Shown here: in pieces, positions 46,755 through 56,573 of the stretch
How the letters are laid out: the number at the start of each line of letters is the position of its first letter
Position numbering within the stretch: the first letter of the stretch is position 1
Assembly (NCBI GenBank): GCA_951812305.1
Contig: CATOSB010000002.1
Coordinates: 434,001 to 498,000, forward strand
Length of the DNA stretch: 64,000 nt
Direction: 5' to 3'
Origin: an uncultured Paracoccaceae bacterium
Lineage (GTDB): Bacteria > Pseudomonadota > Alphaproteobacteria > Rhodobacterales > Rhodobacteraceae
Position numbers and translations under genes: made by a program
The notes under the pieces: model-generated
What the model saw: the letters and a program-made list of their open reading frames with translations, nothing else
Database searches by the model: none
What the model was told of the DNA's origin: nothing

Positions 46755-47033
46755 TCAGGTCCAGTGCACCTCGCCACCGCCCGGAAGAGCGTGGCGCGCC
46801 TGCATAGGGGTTTCGTAGGGCAAGTTTTCAGAATCGCAATATCCGACAACCCATTCATCATCCATCATGATGAAATCCAGGACCGAGACAAGAAACGCGG
46901 CGTCTATGGCACCTGACCTCAGATCTTCAGAAGTCGACCCTGTTGCCCCCAGAAAAACCGGTAACAGATCATCATTCCCTGCGAGCCAACCTAGCGCTTT
47001 GACCGCGATTAACTCAGCCATTTCCTGCTTCAC
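46755..47033 (-). CDS. DUF3572 small protein
   Basis: About 92 residues: KQEMAELIAVKALGWLAGND, LPVFLGATGSTSEDLRSG and FLVSVLDFIMMDDEWVVGYC, the hallmarks of the alphaproteobacterial DUF3572 family. The start is taken as the GTG at 47033 (preceded by GGGGTAGG); an ATG at 47021 is the alternative. It is divergent from the PleD-like gene. Its role is unknown. Confidence 0.75.
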   Translation of the reverse strand: MKQEMAELIAVKALGWLAGNDDLLPVFLGATGSTSEDLRSGAIDAAFLVSVLDFIMMDDEWVVGYCDSENLPYETPMQARHALPGGGEVHWT

Positions 47034-47126
47034 CAAACCTACCCCGCTGTTGGGAAACCATTTTTTAACCAATCCAAGCCATATCTTAAAGAAGAGCAGA
47101 CAATTTATTCGAAATTGTGAGGATCG

Positions 47127-48503
47127 ATGTCCGGCAGAATTCTCATCGCGCATGATGGTGTGACCGCCCGTATTGTGCTGAAGGCGCGGCTGTCCTCGCT
47201 TGGCTATGATATTGTTCTGACGGCGAATCCCGATGAACTTGTGGCGCAGCTTTCTGCAAATGTGGATGCGGTAATGTTGTCCGGGCAGATCGGTGGTCAT
47301 GACATATCCGGCACGGTTGAGCGGATCAGAAACCACCGCGCAGGTGATGGTTTGCCGGTGATTATTCTGGAACCCGGAATTTCGCGTGACGCGCGGATTC
47401 GCCTGCTGTCGGCAGGGGCGGATGCGATTATGGAATGCGATGCCTCGGATGCGGTTCTGCAATCGCGGCTGCGCAACTTGTTGCGCCGGTCTGTCGAAGA
47501 ACGCAACCTTGCGCGCGACCTTGCCCAAAGCGAAGTGATGAGCTTTGCTGAATATCCTGCGCTTAACGCGCTCTCGCCCGGCCGAATTGCCTTGGTTGCG
47601 GCGACCGGCCCGCAAAGCGCCCAATGGCGTGAAACGCTGTCTGTTCTGATGCGCGACAATATTGAAATTATCGCGCCCGAAACGGCCCTGAGCGACATCA
47701 GGCGAAAGCCGCCGCCAGATGCCGTTCTGATCCTTCAGGATCCGGCCAATCCGGGCGCAGCGCGGCAATTGCTGGCCGATATTCGCTGTGACCGGGATAC
47801 GATGCGCGCGGTGGCGATTGTCCTGCAACCAACGCCGGATACAGAACGCACGATCCGCCTGTATGATCTTGATGCAACGGATGTATTGTTTGGTGCGTTT
47901 GACGCTGAGGAGGCCGTTTTGATCATTCGCCGCGAATTGCGGCGCAAGGCAGTAAATGACCAAAAGCGCATGGCGCTGAGGAACGGGTTGAACATGGCGG
48001 TGCGGGACCCTTTGACCGGACTCTATAACCGTCGATACGCCCTGTCACAGCTTGGAAACATAATCAGCAGCGCCGAATCCAATGGCGAGGAATTTGCCGT
48101 CATGGTTCTGGACCTCGATCGGTTCAAATCCATTAACGACACGTTCGGTCACGCTGGCGGCGATGAAGTTTTGATCGAAATTGCGCGGCGGTTGACTGCC
48201 GGATTGCGTAACGAGGACTTTGTAGCGCGTATCGGCGGAGAGGAATTTGTGGCCGTCGTGCGTAATTGTGACCCGCTCGCCGCGCGGGCCGCGGCGGAAA
48301 GGCTTCGTCGCGCGGTGGCCAATGACGACATTGAATTTGCCGGAAAGTCCGTTCGCGTCACGGTCAGTATCGGGCTTGTCCTGAGCACCGCGCCGGGCGT
48401 CGAATTGGAACCGACAGCCATAATCGAGCAAGCGGACAGAAGCCTGTACGTCGCGAAATCTGCGGGCCGAAATCAGGTCACCACCTTTGAAAGCGCCGCC
48501 TGA
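47127..48503 (+). CDS. PleD-like diguanylate cyclase with degenerate receiver domains
   Basis: 458 residues: two receiver-like domains (about 1-125 and 150-275) and a GGDEF domain (about 290-455). The cyclase site is RIGGEEFVAVV, and the inhibitory I-site RNED lies five residues before it, so the enzyme should make c-di-GMP under product control. In receiver 1 the phospho-Asp position is Ser52 (VDAVMLSGQIGG) and in receiver 2 it is Leu (PDAVLILQDP). Phosphorylation as in Caulobacter PleD is therefore unlikely. Cytoplasmic. Confidence 0.88.
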   Translation: MSGRILIAHDGVTARIVLKARLSSLGYDIVLTANPDELVAQLSANVDAVMLSGQIGGHDISGTVERIRNHRAGDGLPVIILEPGISRDARIRLLSAGADAIMECDASDAVLQSRLRNLLRRSVEERNLARDLAQSEVMSFAEYPALNALSPGRIALVAATGPQSAQWRETLSVLMRDNIEIIAPETALSDIRRKPPPDAVLILQDPANPGAARQLLADIRCDRDTMRAVAIVLQPTPDTERTIRLYDLDATDVLFGAFDAEEAVLIIRRELRRKAVNDQKRMALRNGLNMAVRDPLTGLYNRRYALSQLGNIISSAESNGEEFAVMVLDLDRFKSINDTFGHAGGDEVLIEIARRLTAGLRNEDFVARIGGEEFVAVVRNCDPLAARAAAERLRRAVANDDIEFAGKSVRVTVSIGLVLSTAPGVELEPTAIIEQADRSLYVAKSAGRNQVTTFESAA

Positions 48504-48513
48504 TTAATGGGGG

Positions 48514-49767
48514 TTATTCGAAGCTGCGCCCTTCTGGCCCCGACATGTCAAAGCCCAGATGACGCGCAACAGCGAAAACGTCCTTATCGCCCCGTCCGCA
48601 CATGTTCATGACAATGATGTGGTCTTCCGGCAGGTCCGGCGCAATCTTCGCGACATGCGCCAAAGCGTGGCTCGGTTCCAGCGCGGGAATAATGCCTTCG
48701 GTTTCACAACTCAGCTGGAACGCCTCCAGCGCTTCCTTGTCCGTGATCGAGACGTATTTCGCGCGGCCCGTTTCATGCAGCCATGAATGTTCCGGCCCGA
48801 TGCCCGGATAGTCCAACCCCGCCGAAATCGAGAACCCTTCCAATATCTGCCCATCGCCATCCTGCAGAAGATATGTCCGGTTGCCGTGCAGCACGCCCGG
48901 GCGACCGCCGGTCAGTGACGCGCAATGCTCCATCTCGTCATTCACACCCTTGCCGCCGGCCTCAACCCCAATGATGTTGACCGACTTGTCATCGAGAAAC
49001 GGAAAAAACAGCCCCATTGCATTGGACCCACCGCCGATGGCCGCGATGACCGTATCGGGCAGGCGACCCTCGCCTTCCTGCTCTGCCAATTGCCAGCGAA
49101 CTTCCTTGCCGATGATCGATTGGAAGTCCCGCACCATCGCCGGATAGGGGTGCGGACCCGCCACGGTGCCAATGCAATAGAACGTCTCTCGTACATTGGT
49201 GACCCAGTCGCGCAGCGCCTCGTTCATGGCGTCTTTCAGCGTGCCGCGCCCGGCGGTGACGGGAATGACCTCTGCCCCAAGCAGGCGCATCCGGAACACG
49301 TTCGGCGCCTGACGTTCAACGTCATGAACACCCATGAAGACAACGCATTTCAGGCCGAACTTGGCGCAAACCGTTGCGGTGGCCACCCCATGCTGACCTG
49401 CGCCGGTTTCGGCGATGATCCGGGTCTTGCCCATACGTCGCGCCAGAATGATCTGCCCCAGCACATTATTTATCTTATGCGCGCCTGTGTGATTGAGCTC
49501 GTCGCGCTTCATGTAAATCTTGGCGCCGCCAAGACGTTCGGTCAGGCGTTCCGCGAAATAGAGCGGGCTTGGGCGTCCGACATAATGCTTCCAGAGGTCA
49601 TCCATCTCGGCCCAGAAGCTCGGGTCATCCTTGGCGCGCTCATATTCCGCCTCGAGATCAAGGATCAGCGGCATCAGCGTCTCAGACACAAACCGCCCGC
49701 CGAAATTGCCAAAACGGCCCCGTTCGTCGGGCCCGGTCATGAAGGAATTGATCAGGTCTTCGGCCAT
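48514..49767 (-). CDS. trpB: Tryptophan synthase beta subunit
   Basis: TrpB condenses indole with serine. 417 residues starting [15 protein letters not shown] (49767). Motifs: [17 protein letters not shown], the PLP lysine in [30 protein letters not shown], the phosphate-binding IGGGSNAMG and [10 protein letters not shown]. It follows trpF by about 95 bases. trpA is not in the window. Confidence 0.96.
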   Translation of the reverse strand: MAEDLINSFMTGPDERGRFGNFGGRFVSETLMPLILDLEAEYERAKDDPSFWAEMDDLWKHYVGRPSPLYFAERLTERLGGAKIYMKRDELNHTGAHKINNVLGQIILARRMGKTRIIAETGAGQHGVATATVCAKFGLKCVVFMGVHDVERQAPNVFRMRLLGAEVIPVTAGRGTLKDAMNEALRDWVTNVRETFYCIGTVAGPHPYPAMVRDFQSIIGKEVRWQLAEQEGEGRLPDTVIAAIGGGSNAMGLFFPFLDDKSVNIIGVEAGGKGVNDEMEHCASLTGGRPGVLHGNRTYLLQDGDGQILEGFSISAGLDYPGIGPEHSWLHETGRAKYVSITDKEALEAFQLSCETEGIIPALEPSHALAHVAKIAPDLPEDHIIVMNMCGRGDKDVFAVARHLGFDMSGPEGRSFE

Positions 49768-49861
49768 TGCTGGTTGCTCCACATCTCAGACCGTCAGGAT
49801 TTAGCTCGCCATAGGCAATCGGTAAAGGCGATTTACAGACATGACCGACAATTGCGCTGTG

Positions 49862-50509
49862 TTAACGCGATTGCGCGGCGCGTACGAAATCGGACACCAG
49901 GTCGGCGTCTTTCACCCCGGGCGCGCTTTCAACGCCGCTGGCAACATCCACCTGCACAGCCCCGGTCAACGCAATGGCCTCGGCAACGTTGTCAGGCGTC
50001 AGCCCACCCGCAAGCATCCAGGGTTTGCGCCATTTTCGGTTCGCGATCAGCCGCCAATCGAATGAAATCCCGTTCCCACCGGGCAGCACGCTGTTTTTGG
50101 GTGATTTCGCGTCAACCAGAATCTGGTCGGCGACATCCTCATAAGTCTCAATCGCGGGCAAGTCTTCTGCATCCGCGATTCCCAGAACCTTCATGACCGG
50201 CAAGCCGTAACGCGAACGGATTTGCGAAACGCGTTCGGGCGATTCAGAGCCATGAAGCTGAACCATATCCAAGGGAACAGCATCAATGATCCGGTCCATC
50301 GCTGCATCATCAAAATTGACCGTAAGCGCGACCTTGCAAACGCCTGCAACGACATCGACTGCAATTTCGCGGGCCGCGTCCGGGGAAATATATCTGGGTG
50401 ACGGCTCAAAAAAATTGAACCCGACATAAGCGGCCCCTGCCCTTGTCGCAGCGGCCACCGCCTCGGCATCTGTCAATCCGCAGATTTTTACCCTGATCGA
50501 ACCCGTCAT
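49862..50509 (-). CDS. trpF: Phosphoribosylanthranilate isomerase
   Basis: TrpF catalyses the third step of tryptophan synthesis. 215 residues, TIM barrel, with catalytic [11 protein letters not shown] (Cys), [30 protein letters not shown] (Asp) and phosphate-binding [12 protein letters not shown] and [12 protein letters not shown]. The ATG at 50509 ([10 protein letters not shown]) is chosen; upstream in-frame starts fall in lapA. Confidence 0.95.
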   Translation of the reverse strand: MTGSIRVKICGLTDAEAVAAATRAGAAYVGFNFFEPSPRYISPDAAREIAVDVVAGVCKVALTVNFDDAAMDRIIDAVPLDMVQLHGSESPERVSQIRSRYGLPVMKVLGIADAEDLPAIETYEDVADQILVDAKSPKNSVLPGGNGISFDWRLIANRKWRKPWMLAGGLTPDNVAEAIALTGAVQVDVASGVESAPGVKDADLVSDFVRAAQSR

Positions 50510-50519
50510 GAAAACGGCT

Positions 50520-50879
50520 CTAGCGCGCTTCCTCCAGAAGCGCCAGAACATCGTCTTTCTCTTCCTTATCAGTTCTGAGTGCTGAAACCTCACGGTTCAA
50601 TCGCGACGCTTCGCGCCGTGCTTCCGCAGCGGCGGCCCTGTGTTTGTGTTCACGAAGCCATTCCCACACAAACCCAAGCAGGACACCCGCCAGAATTCCG
50701 ACGAATATGACAACGAACAACGGAAGTTCCATCGTGTTCAATTCAGGCGATATCCCGAACAACCCGGCCAGATCATCCGGCATAAGAGAAAGTTGAACCG
50801 GCCCACGATTGGCCAGTGCGACCGTGATCATCGCAATCGCGATGATCGCCAGAACGGCGTAACGAAAATAGCGCATCAT
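50520..50879 (-). CDS. LapA-domain membrane protein
   Basis: 119 residues with two membrane segments (about 6-24 and 52-75) separated by a short periplasmic loop ([15 protein letters not shown]), then a coiled-coil tail ([22 protein letters not shown]). This is the LapA/DUF1049 layout linked in other bacteria to LPS assembly regulation. It sits between ihfB and trpF as in other Rhodobacteraceae. Confidence 0.85.
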   Translation of the reverse strand: MMRYFRYAVLAIIAIAMITVALANRGPVQLSLMPDDLAGLFGISPELNTMELPLFVVIFVGILAGVLLGFVWEWLREHKHRAAAAEARREASRLNREVSALRTDKEEKDDVLALLEEAR

Positions 50880-50888
50880 GAGGGGTAT

Positions 50889-51170
50889 TTAAGACCCGTT
50901 CAGCCGGTCCCGCAAGAGCTTACCCGTCTTAAAAAACGGAACATGCTTTTCTTCGACCTGAACGCTTTCGCCGGTGCGAGGGTTTCGGCCAACGCGCGCA
51001 TCGCGCTGTTTGACAGAAAAGGCACCAAATCCACGAAGTTCGACCCTGTCCCCTTTGGCCATCGCTTCGATTACCTGGTCAAAAATCGTATTTACAATGC
51101 GTTCGACGTCCCGCTGATACAGATGTGGATTTTCGTCTGCTATCTTTTGAATCAATTCCGAACGGATCAT
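50889..51170 (-). CDS. ihfB: Integration host factor subunit beta
   Basis: 93 residues: [47 protein letters not shown] (the beta-arm with the Arg-Asn-Pro tip) and [15 protein letters not shown]. It bends DNA as a heterodimer with IhfA. AAGGGGG precedes the ATG. A small hairpin (CCTGCgagcgaaGCAGG, about 51199-51215) lies in its leader. Confidence 0.96.
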   Translation of the reverse strand: MIRSELIQKIADENPHLYQRDVERIVNTIFDQVIEAMAKGDRVELRGFGAFSVKQRDARVGRNPRTGESVQVEEKHVPFFKTGKLLRDRLNGS

Positions 51171-51480
51171 TCAATTGCCCCCTTACAATCGTACTTTTGT
51201 GCCTGCGAGCGAAGCAGGTCGTTAACTAAGCACTATAAGGGTAATTTTCGGACCAACAAACAAAAAGGCCAAAAAAACATGGGTTTTTCGTGCGGTAGCA
51301 TGAAGATACCGCGTAAATCATGTCATCACACCAGTTGAACTTTCTCACGGTAAGCGAGAATGCGCCGTGCCACTCTCGCGTCCCGAACGCGATTCGCAAA
51401 AAAATTGAAAGTTACATGTGTAAAAATTGCACATACCGTTGCCGGATCATCAGAGATCCTGCCGGACGGGACATGATGAG

Positions 51481-51519
51481 AAAAAGGCGCCCCGCGAATC
51501 TACTGCGGGGCGCCTTTTT
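51481..51519. terminator. Bidirectional terminator between rpsA and ihfB
   Basis: AAAAA-GGCGCCCCGC-gaatctact-GCGGGGCGCC-TTTTT: a perfect 10-bp stem flanked by A5 and T5, so it can work on both strands. It lies 23 bases after the rpsA stop and should end that transcript. The remaining 300 bases up to ihfB hold no gene that I can see, only ihfB promoter sequence. Confidence 0.9.
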
Positions 51520-51541
51520 CGTAGTCAGAATGAAAGTATCT

Positions 51542-53236
51542 TTAGTCTTCGTCGCCTTTCAGCGCGGCGCCGAGGATATCACCCAGTGACGCACCGGAAT
51601 CCGAGGAGCCATACTGTTCCACGGCTTCCTTTTCTTCGGCGATTTCGCGTGCCTTGATCGACAGGTTCAAACGGCGGGTCTTGGCGTCAATGTTGGTGAC
51701 GCGCACATCGACCTTGTCGCCAACCTGAAACCGTTCGGGGCGCTGCTCGGCCCGGTCACGGGACAGGTCAGAGCGGCGGATAAAGGCCTTCATGCCCTCG
51801 TGCTCCACCTCGATGCCGCCATCTTCGATGCCGCCATCTTCGATGGCCGTGACGGCCACCGTGATGATTGCACCGCGTTTCACACCGTCAACAGCCTCGG
51901 CGAACTTGTCGCCGCCCAATGCCTTGACTGACAGGCTGATACGCTCTTTGTCGGTGTCGACCTCGGTGACAACGGCCTGAACCAGATCGCCCTTGCGATA
52001 GTTCTGGATCGCCTCCTCGCCACGTTCGTCCCAGGACAAATCGCTGAGGTGAACCATGCCGTCGATGTCGTTGTCCAGACCAATGAACAGACCAAACTCG
52101 GTGATGTTCTTGACCTCGCCCTCGACCTCTTTGCCGACCGGGTTGTCTTCGGCGAAAACCTCCCACGGGTTGCGCATGGTCTGCTTCAGACCCAGCGAAA
52201 CGCGGCGCTTGGCCTCGTCGATTTCCAGAACCATGACCTCGACCTCCTGGGACGTGGACACGATCTTGCCCGGATGGACGTTCTTCTTGGTCCAGGACAT
52301 TTCGGAAACGTGAACCAGACCTTCAACGCCAGCTTCCAGTTCCACAAACGCGCCGTAATCCGTGATGTTGGTCACACGACCTGTATGCACGGATTCAAGC
52401 GGATATTGCGCGGCAACCGCATCCCACGGATCATCCTGCAGCTGCTTCATGCCAAGGCTGATACGGTGGGTTTCCTTGTTGATCTTGATGACCTGCACCT
52501 TGATGGTCTCGCCAATCGACAGGATTTCGCTGGGATGGTTGACCCGGCGCCATGCCATGTCGGTGACGTGCAGCAGGCCGTCAACACCGCCCAGATCCAC
52601 AAACGCACCGTATTCAGTGATGTTCTTGACCACGCCGTCCACGGCATCGCCTTCGGCCAGCTTGCCGATGACCTCGGCGCGCTGCTCGGCGCGGGATTCT
52701 TCCAGAATGGCGCGGCGGGAAACAACGATATTGCCCCGGCGGCGATCCATTTTCAGTATCTGGAACGGTTGTTTCATGCCCATCAGCGGGCCAGCGTCGC
52801 GCACTGGGCGCACATCGACCTGTGAGCCGGGCAGGAACGCCACGGCGCCGCCAAGATCGACAGTAAACCCGCCCTTGACCCGGCCAAAGATCGCGCCTTC
52901 GATGCGCTCTTCCGCGGCGTATGCCTTTTCCAGACGATCCCAGGCTTCCTCGCGCCGCGCTTTTTCGCGGCTGATCGAGGCTTCGCCGCGGACGTTCTCG
53001 ACCCGGTCAAGATACACCTCGACCTCGTCACCCACGTCCACTTTCGGCGCTTCGCCCGGTTCTGCGAATTCTTTCAGCTCGACACGGCCTTCCATTTTAT
53101 AGCCGACATCGATGATGGCTTGTCCTGCTTCAATCGCGATGACTTTGCCTTTGACAACGGACCCTTCGCTGGGCGTGTCAATCTCGAAGCTTTCGTTCAG
53201 GAGGGCTTCGAATTCCTCCATGGTTGCGTTAGCCAA
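51542..53236 (-). CDS. rpsA: 30S ribosomal protein S1
   Basis: 564 residues with six S1 OB-fold repeats, e.g. GSVVKGKVIAIEAGQAIIDVG, GVVKNITEYGAFVDLGGVDG, GRVTNITDYGAFVELEAGVEG, GEVKNITEFGLFIGLDNDIDG. S1 helps mRNA binding at the 30S platform. A tandem duplication of a 12-base unit in the fifth/sixth-repeat region gives EDGGIEDGGIE (nucleotides about 51817-51848). The start ATG at 53236 follows AAAGGAAAAG. cmk, the usual upstream neighbour, is absent. Confidence 0.97.
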   Translation of the reverse strand: MANATMEEFEALLNESFEIDTPSEGSVVKGKVIAIEAGQAIIDVGYKMEGRVELKEFAEPGEAPKVDVGDEVEVYLDRVENVRGEASISREKARREEAWDRLEKAYAAEERIEGAIFGRVKGGFTVDLGGAVAFLPGSQVDVRPVRDAGPLMGMKQPFQILKMDRRRGNIVVSRRAILEESRAEQRAEVIGKLAEGDAVDGVVKNITEYGAFVDLGGVDGLLHVTDMAWRRVNHPSEILSIGETIKVQVIKINKETHRISLGMKQLQDDPWDAVAAQYPLESVHTGRVTNITDYGAFVELEAGVEGLVHVSEMSWTKKNVHPGKIVSTSQEVEVMVLEIDEAKRRVSLGLKQTMRNPWEVFAEDNPVGKEVEGEVKNITEFGLFIGLDNDIDGMVHLSDLSWDERGEEAIQNYRKGDLVQAVVTEVDTDKERISLSVKALGGDKFAEAVDGVKRGAIITVAVTAIEDGGIEDGGIEVEHEGMKAFIRRSDLSRDRAEQRPERFQVGDKVDVRVTNIDAKTRRLNLSIKAREIAEEKEAVEQYGSSDSGASLGDILGAALKGDED

Positions 53237-53636
53237 TCTAACTTTTCCTTTTCATGCTGGCGTTCACCAGCGGGGTTTGTCGGGCCGAGCGGTTAGGTCC
53301 GCCGGTCTTGGTTCAGGCCCCGGGATTGGGGCGGTTGCCATTTGGTCAATTGGGTAGAAACCCGAGAAAACAAAGAGGGCCGGTTGATCCGACCCTGCTC
53401 ATCCGTCCCGGCGTTTTCCCGCCCTATCGACCCGCGCGCATATAAAGAGGTGGTAAGAACTATGCAAGCCGTAGCGTGCGTGGTTCACACTTGGACGCTC
53501 AGGCTCTGGAAAAGCGTCTAGGAATTCCTTCACCCCAGTCGGAACTCGCGAATTAATGCGTTGGGAGTGAATTGAATGAGCTCACCGTTTTTTTGGGGGT
53601 GCAAAGGAAATGAGATCGCAATAAAATTAAAAAAAG
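53237..53636. other. Gene-free 400-bp region upstream of rpsA
   Basis: No coding region is supported. It should contain the leftward rpsA promoter and a leader. A short hairpin GACGCT/AGCGTC is present near 53494-53518. The right end is AT-rich (ataaaattaaaaaaag) and is the target of the IS66 copy 3. Confidence 0.5.
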
Positions 53637-55236
53637 GTAACTCCCAAGCACCCCCCACGTTTGAGTGTTATTGTCAGTTTTATGGTGAGTCGAATTTGCC
53701 ATTTTGCGCGTGTTTTTTTCTTTCTTGTCTGAATTCTGTGGCGCCGGGTTGATTTCTCTGAATCAGTGGTGGGATGGATCAGGTTGCCGCCCTTGAACAA
53801 CTTCTCGCCACGGCTCTGCGTCGGATCGCTGAGCTTGAAGCTGCGTTGGCGAGCATGGCGGAAGAGATCACGGACCTGCGCCGACAGTTGGCCAAGAACA
53901 GCAGCAATAGCAGCAAGCCCCCTTCAAGTGATGGCCTGAAGAAGCCAGCCCCGCGCAGCCTGCGTGGCAAATCCGGAAAGAAAAGTGGCGGCCAAGTTGG
54001 CCACCGGGGCGACACCCTGCGCCAGACGTCAACACCCGACTTTGTCGAACGGCATGAGGCGACGCATTGCAGCGCCTGTCAGAGCGCCCTGACGGCGGAG
54101 ATGGTGAAAGGGATCGAGAAGCGTCAGGTGTTCGACTTGCCTGCGCCACGCCTGGAGGTCACCGAGCATCAGGCGGCGGTTTATTGTTGCGACCATTGTC
54201 GAGCCACGACGACGGCTGGCTTTCCCGATGGCGTGGCCGCGCATGTGCAATATGGCACGCGCATGCGGGCAGTGGCGGTCTATTGCAATGTTCAGCAGCT
54301 GATACCCGAGGATCGGGTCTGCCAGCTTATGCGCGACCTGTTTGGGGCCACCAGCTTGTGCGCGGCCAGCGTGACCAACTGGACGCGCGGCGCGGCAAAT
54401 AAGATGGGTGTCGTGGTTGAACACATTCTCGCCCGGCTTGCCGAAGGCGGCGTTCGGCATCTGGACGAGACCGGACTTCGTGTTGCCGGCAAGCTGCACT
54501 GGCTGCACACGATCTGCGATACCGCCTTCACCCATTACCGCATCAGCGCCAAACGCGGTGCTGTTCCAACCTTCCTGACCGGCGGGACGATCATTCATGA
54601 TCACTGGAAACCCTACTACGCCCATATGAGCGGAGTGGACGCCCACGCCCTCTGCGGGGCGCATCACTTGCGCGAACTCAAGGCCATCGAAGAGATCGAA
54701 AAAGAGCCTTGGGCGACGGAGATGAGCGCAGTGCTTCATAGCGCCAATCAGCTCAGATGCGCGGCTCAGGATCAAGGCGAGACCGAACTCCCGGAACTGG
54801 TTCGCCAGGGTATCGTCACCAGATACATGGCGATCCTCGCCAAGGGGCTCGCCTTCCACGAACGCCAGCCCCCGCTGGCCAAAAGCCCCGGCACCCGCGG
54901 CCGAAAAGCCAGGCGGCCAGGCCACAACCTGCTCCTCCGCCTGCGTGACTACCGCGATGACGTTTTGCGATTCATCGCCGACTTCGCGGTCCCATTCACA
55001 AACAATCAGGCCGAACAGGACCTGCGCATGATGAAGCTGCGCATGAAAATCTCGGGCACCTTCCGCACCCTCGAGGGCGCGCGGGTCTTCGCCGACATCA
55101 GGTCCGTCATCTCGACGGCCAGAAAACACCGGTTCAACATCCTGGAAATCCTGACCCTGTCACCACCTCAGATCATCGCACGGCTCTGACGGAACAAAAC
55201 CCCGCAACCCTATCGGACAGGGTGCTTGGGAGTTAC
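53637..55236 (+). mobile_element. IS66-family element, copy 3
   Basis: 1600 bp with the same terminal repeats as copies 1 and 2 and a perfect 8-bp duplication aaaaaaag (53629-53636 and 55237-55244). It inserted in an A-rich tract directly upstream of the broken DAFRH-motif gene. Confidence 0.95.
53774..55189 (+). CDS. tnpC: IS66-family transposase (copy 3)
   Basis: 471 residues, identical in protein sequence to copies 1 and 2. The gene matches copy 1 in the position where copy 2 has its silent change. Confidence 0.97.
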   Translation: MDQVAALEQLLATALRRIAELEAALASMAEEITDLRRQLAKNSSNSSKPPSSDGLKKPAPRSLRGKSGKKSGGQVGHRGDTLRQTSTPDFVERHEATHCSACQSALTAEMVKGIEKRQVFDLPAPRLEVTEHQAAVYCCDHCRATTTAGFPDGVAAHVQYGTRMRAVAVYCNVQQLIPEDRVCQLMRDLFGATSLCAASVTNWTRGAANKMGVVVEHILARLAEGGVRHLDETGLRVAGKLHWLHTICDTAFTHYRISAKRGAVPTFLTGGTIIHDHWKPYYAHMSGVDAHALCGAHHLRELKAIEEIEKEPWATEMSAVLHSANQLRCAAQDQGETELPELVRQGIVTRYMAILAKGLAFHERQPPLAKSPGTRGRKARRPGHNLLLRLRDYRDDVLRFIADFAVPFTNNQAEQDLRMMKLRMKISGTFRTLEGARVFADIRSVISTARKHRFNILEILTLSPPQIIARL

Positions 55237-55422
55237 AAAAAAAGTTCAATCAAAGGATTTTCTCGTGCCTGCCAACAATAGCATTGAAGCCAATTTGGCC
55301 AAACTTACAACTGCCGAGAAGGCATTCTTATTAATGAATCCCTCTAGTCCCTCGCTTCGCATGATTTGACGTTGTGATATTTTTCTGAATCACTCTGCTA
55401 TAGATTTTGGGAGGGTATTGAG

Positions 55423-55914
55423 ATGTCAAAATGTGGTCGTGCTGTGAAGTATGTTGTTCGACTGAATGCTGGTGAGCGGTTGCAGCTTGAGGATATGATC
55501 CGCACGGGTCGGCAGGCGGCGTATCGACTGCTCAAGGCGCGGATATTGCTCAAGGCAGATGTATCTTCAGACAGTGGCGGCTGGGATGACGAGCGGATTG
55601 CAGAAGCTTTGGAGACCAGTGTTTCCACAGTATTCCGTACCCGCCGCCAGGTTGTGGAAGAAGGCCTTGAGGCGGCTCTGGGTCGCAAAAAGCAGAAGAC
55701 CCCGTCCACGCCAGCAATCTTTGATGGAACCGCTGAGGCGAAGCTCATTGCGTTGGCCTGTTCGGAACCACCGGAGGGTCACGCGCGCTGGTCTTTGCGT
55801 CTTCTGGAAACGCGCGTGGTCGAATTGGGCATCGTTGAAGCAGCCAGCGACAGCACGATCCATCGGGTGCTCAAAAAAACGCGCTCAAACCGCACAAGAG
55901 CCGCTATTGGGTGA
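55423..55914 (+). CDS. IS630-family transposase, upstream frame (copy 2)
   Basis: 163 residues, identical to copy 1: helix-turn-helix half of the transposase, ending just after the A7 slippery run. A -1 shift there would change HRVLKKTRSN into HRVLKKNALKPHKSRYW and continue into the DDE frame. Confidence 0.88.
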   Translation: MSKCGRAVKYVVRLNAGERLQLEDMIRTGRQAAYRLLKARILLKADVSSDSGGWDDERIAEALETSVSTVFRTRRQVVEEGLEAALGRKKQKTPSTPAIFDGTAEAKLIALACSEPPEGHARWSLRLLETRVVELGIVEAASDSTIHRVLKKTRSNRTRAAIG

Positions 55915-56573
55915 TCCCTCCGAAAGCCAATGCAGGTTTTGTTGCTGCGATGGAAGATGTGCTGGAAGTCTACACGCGCCCCTATGATCCGGCCCGCCCG
56001 CTGGTTTGCCTTGACGAGACCAGCAAGCAGCTGACCTTTGAGACCCGTACGCCGATCCCAATCCGGCCGGGGCGCGAAGCCCGTTTCGACTATGAATACG
56101 AGCGCGCGGGTGTGGCCAGCCTGTTCATGTTGTTTGCCCCGCTTGAAGGCTGGCGCCATGTTGCCGTTCGAGACCGCCGAACCGCCATCGATTTTGCCCA
56201 CATTCTCAAGGACCTCGCCGACACCCACTTCCCCAAGGCTGACCGGATTACACTGGTTCAGGACAATCTCAACACCCACAACCCGGCGTCGTTATACAAG
56301 GCCTTTCCACCTGATGAAGCCCGTCGCATTGTCGAACGGTTTGAGTGGCACTTCACGCCCAAACACGGCTCCTGGCTCAACATCGCAGAATGTGAACTCA
56401 GCACACTTGCGCGTCAATGTCTCGACCGCCGCATTCCTGATCGCAACACCTTGGCCAATGAAGCAAAGGCATGGGAAACCGAGCGAAACACCGCATCCGC
56501 AAAGGTGACATGGCGATTCTCAACTAAAGACGCACGCATCAAACTTGCTCACCTTTACCCGCAAATCGGATGA
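55911..56573 (+). CDS. IS630-family transposase, DDE frame (copy 2)
   Basis: 220 residues, identical to copy 1, with the three acidic blocks CLDETSK, VQDNLNTHN and NIAECELS. It is expressed most likely by frameshifting from the upstream frame. Confidence 0.88.
   Translation: MIPPKANAGFVAAMEDVLEVYTRPYDPARPLVCLDETSKQLTFETRTPIPIRPGREARFDYEYERAGVASLFMLFAPLEGWRHVAVRDRRTAIDFAHILKDLADTHFPKADRITLVQDNLNTHNPASLYKAFPPDEARRIVERFEWHFTPKHGSWLNIAECELSTLARQCLDRRIPDRNTLANEAKAWETERNTASAKVTWRFSTKDARIKLAHLYPQIG

Noticed and set aside
46755-47963. 402-codon minus-strand frame over the PleD-like gene
   Set aside because: Only its last 90 or so residues (DUF3572) are real; the rest is antisense of the cyclase gene.
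51320-51589. 89-codon plus-strand frame between ihfB and rpsA
   Set aside because: Runs through the bidirectional terminator into antisense rpsA; no family character.
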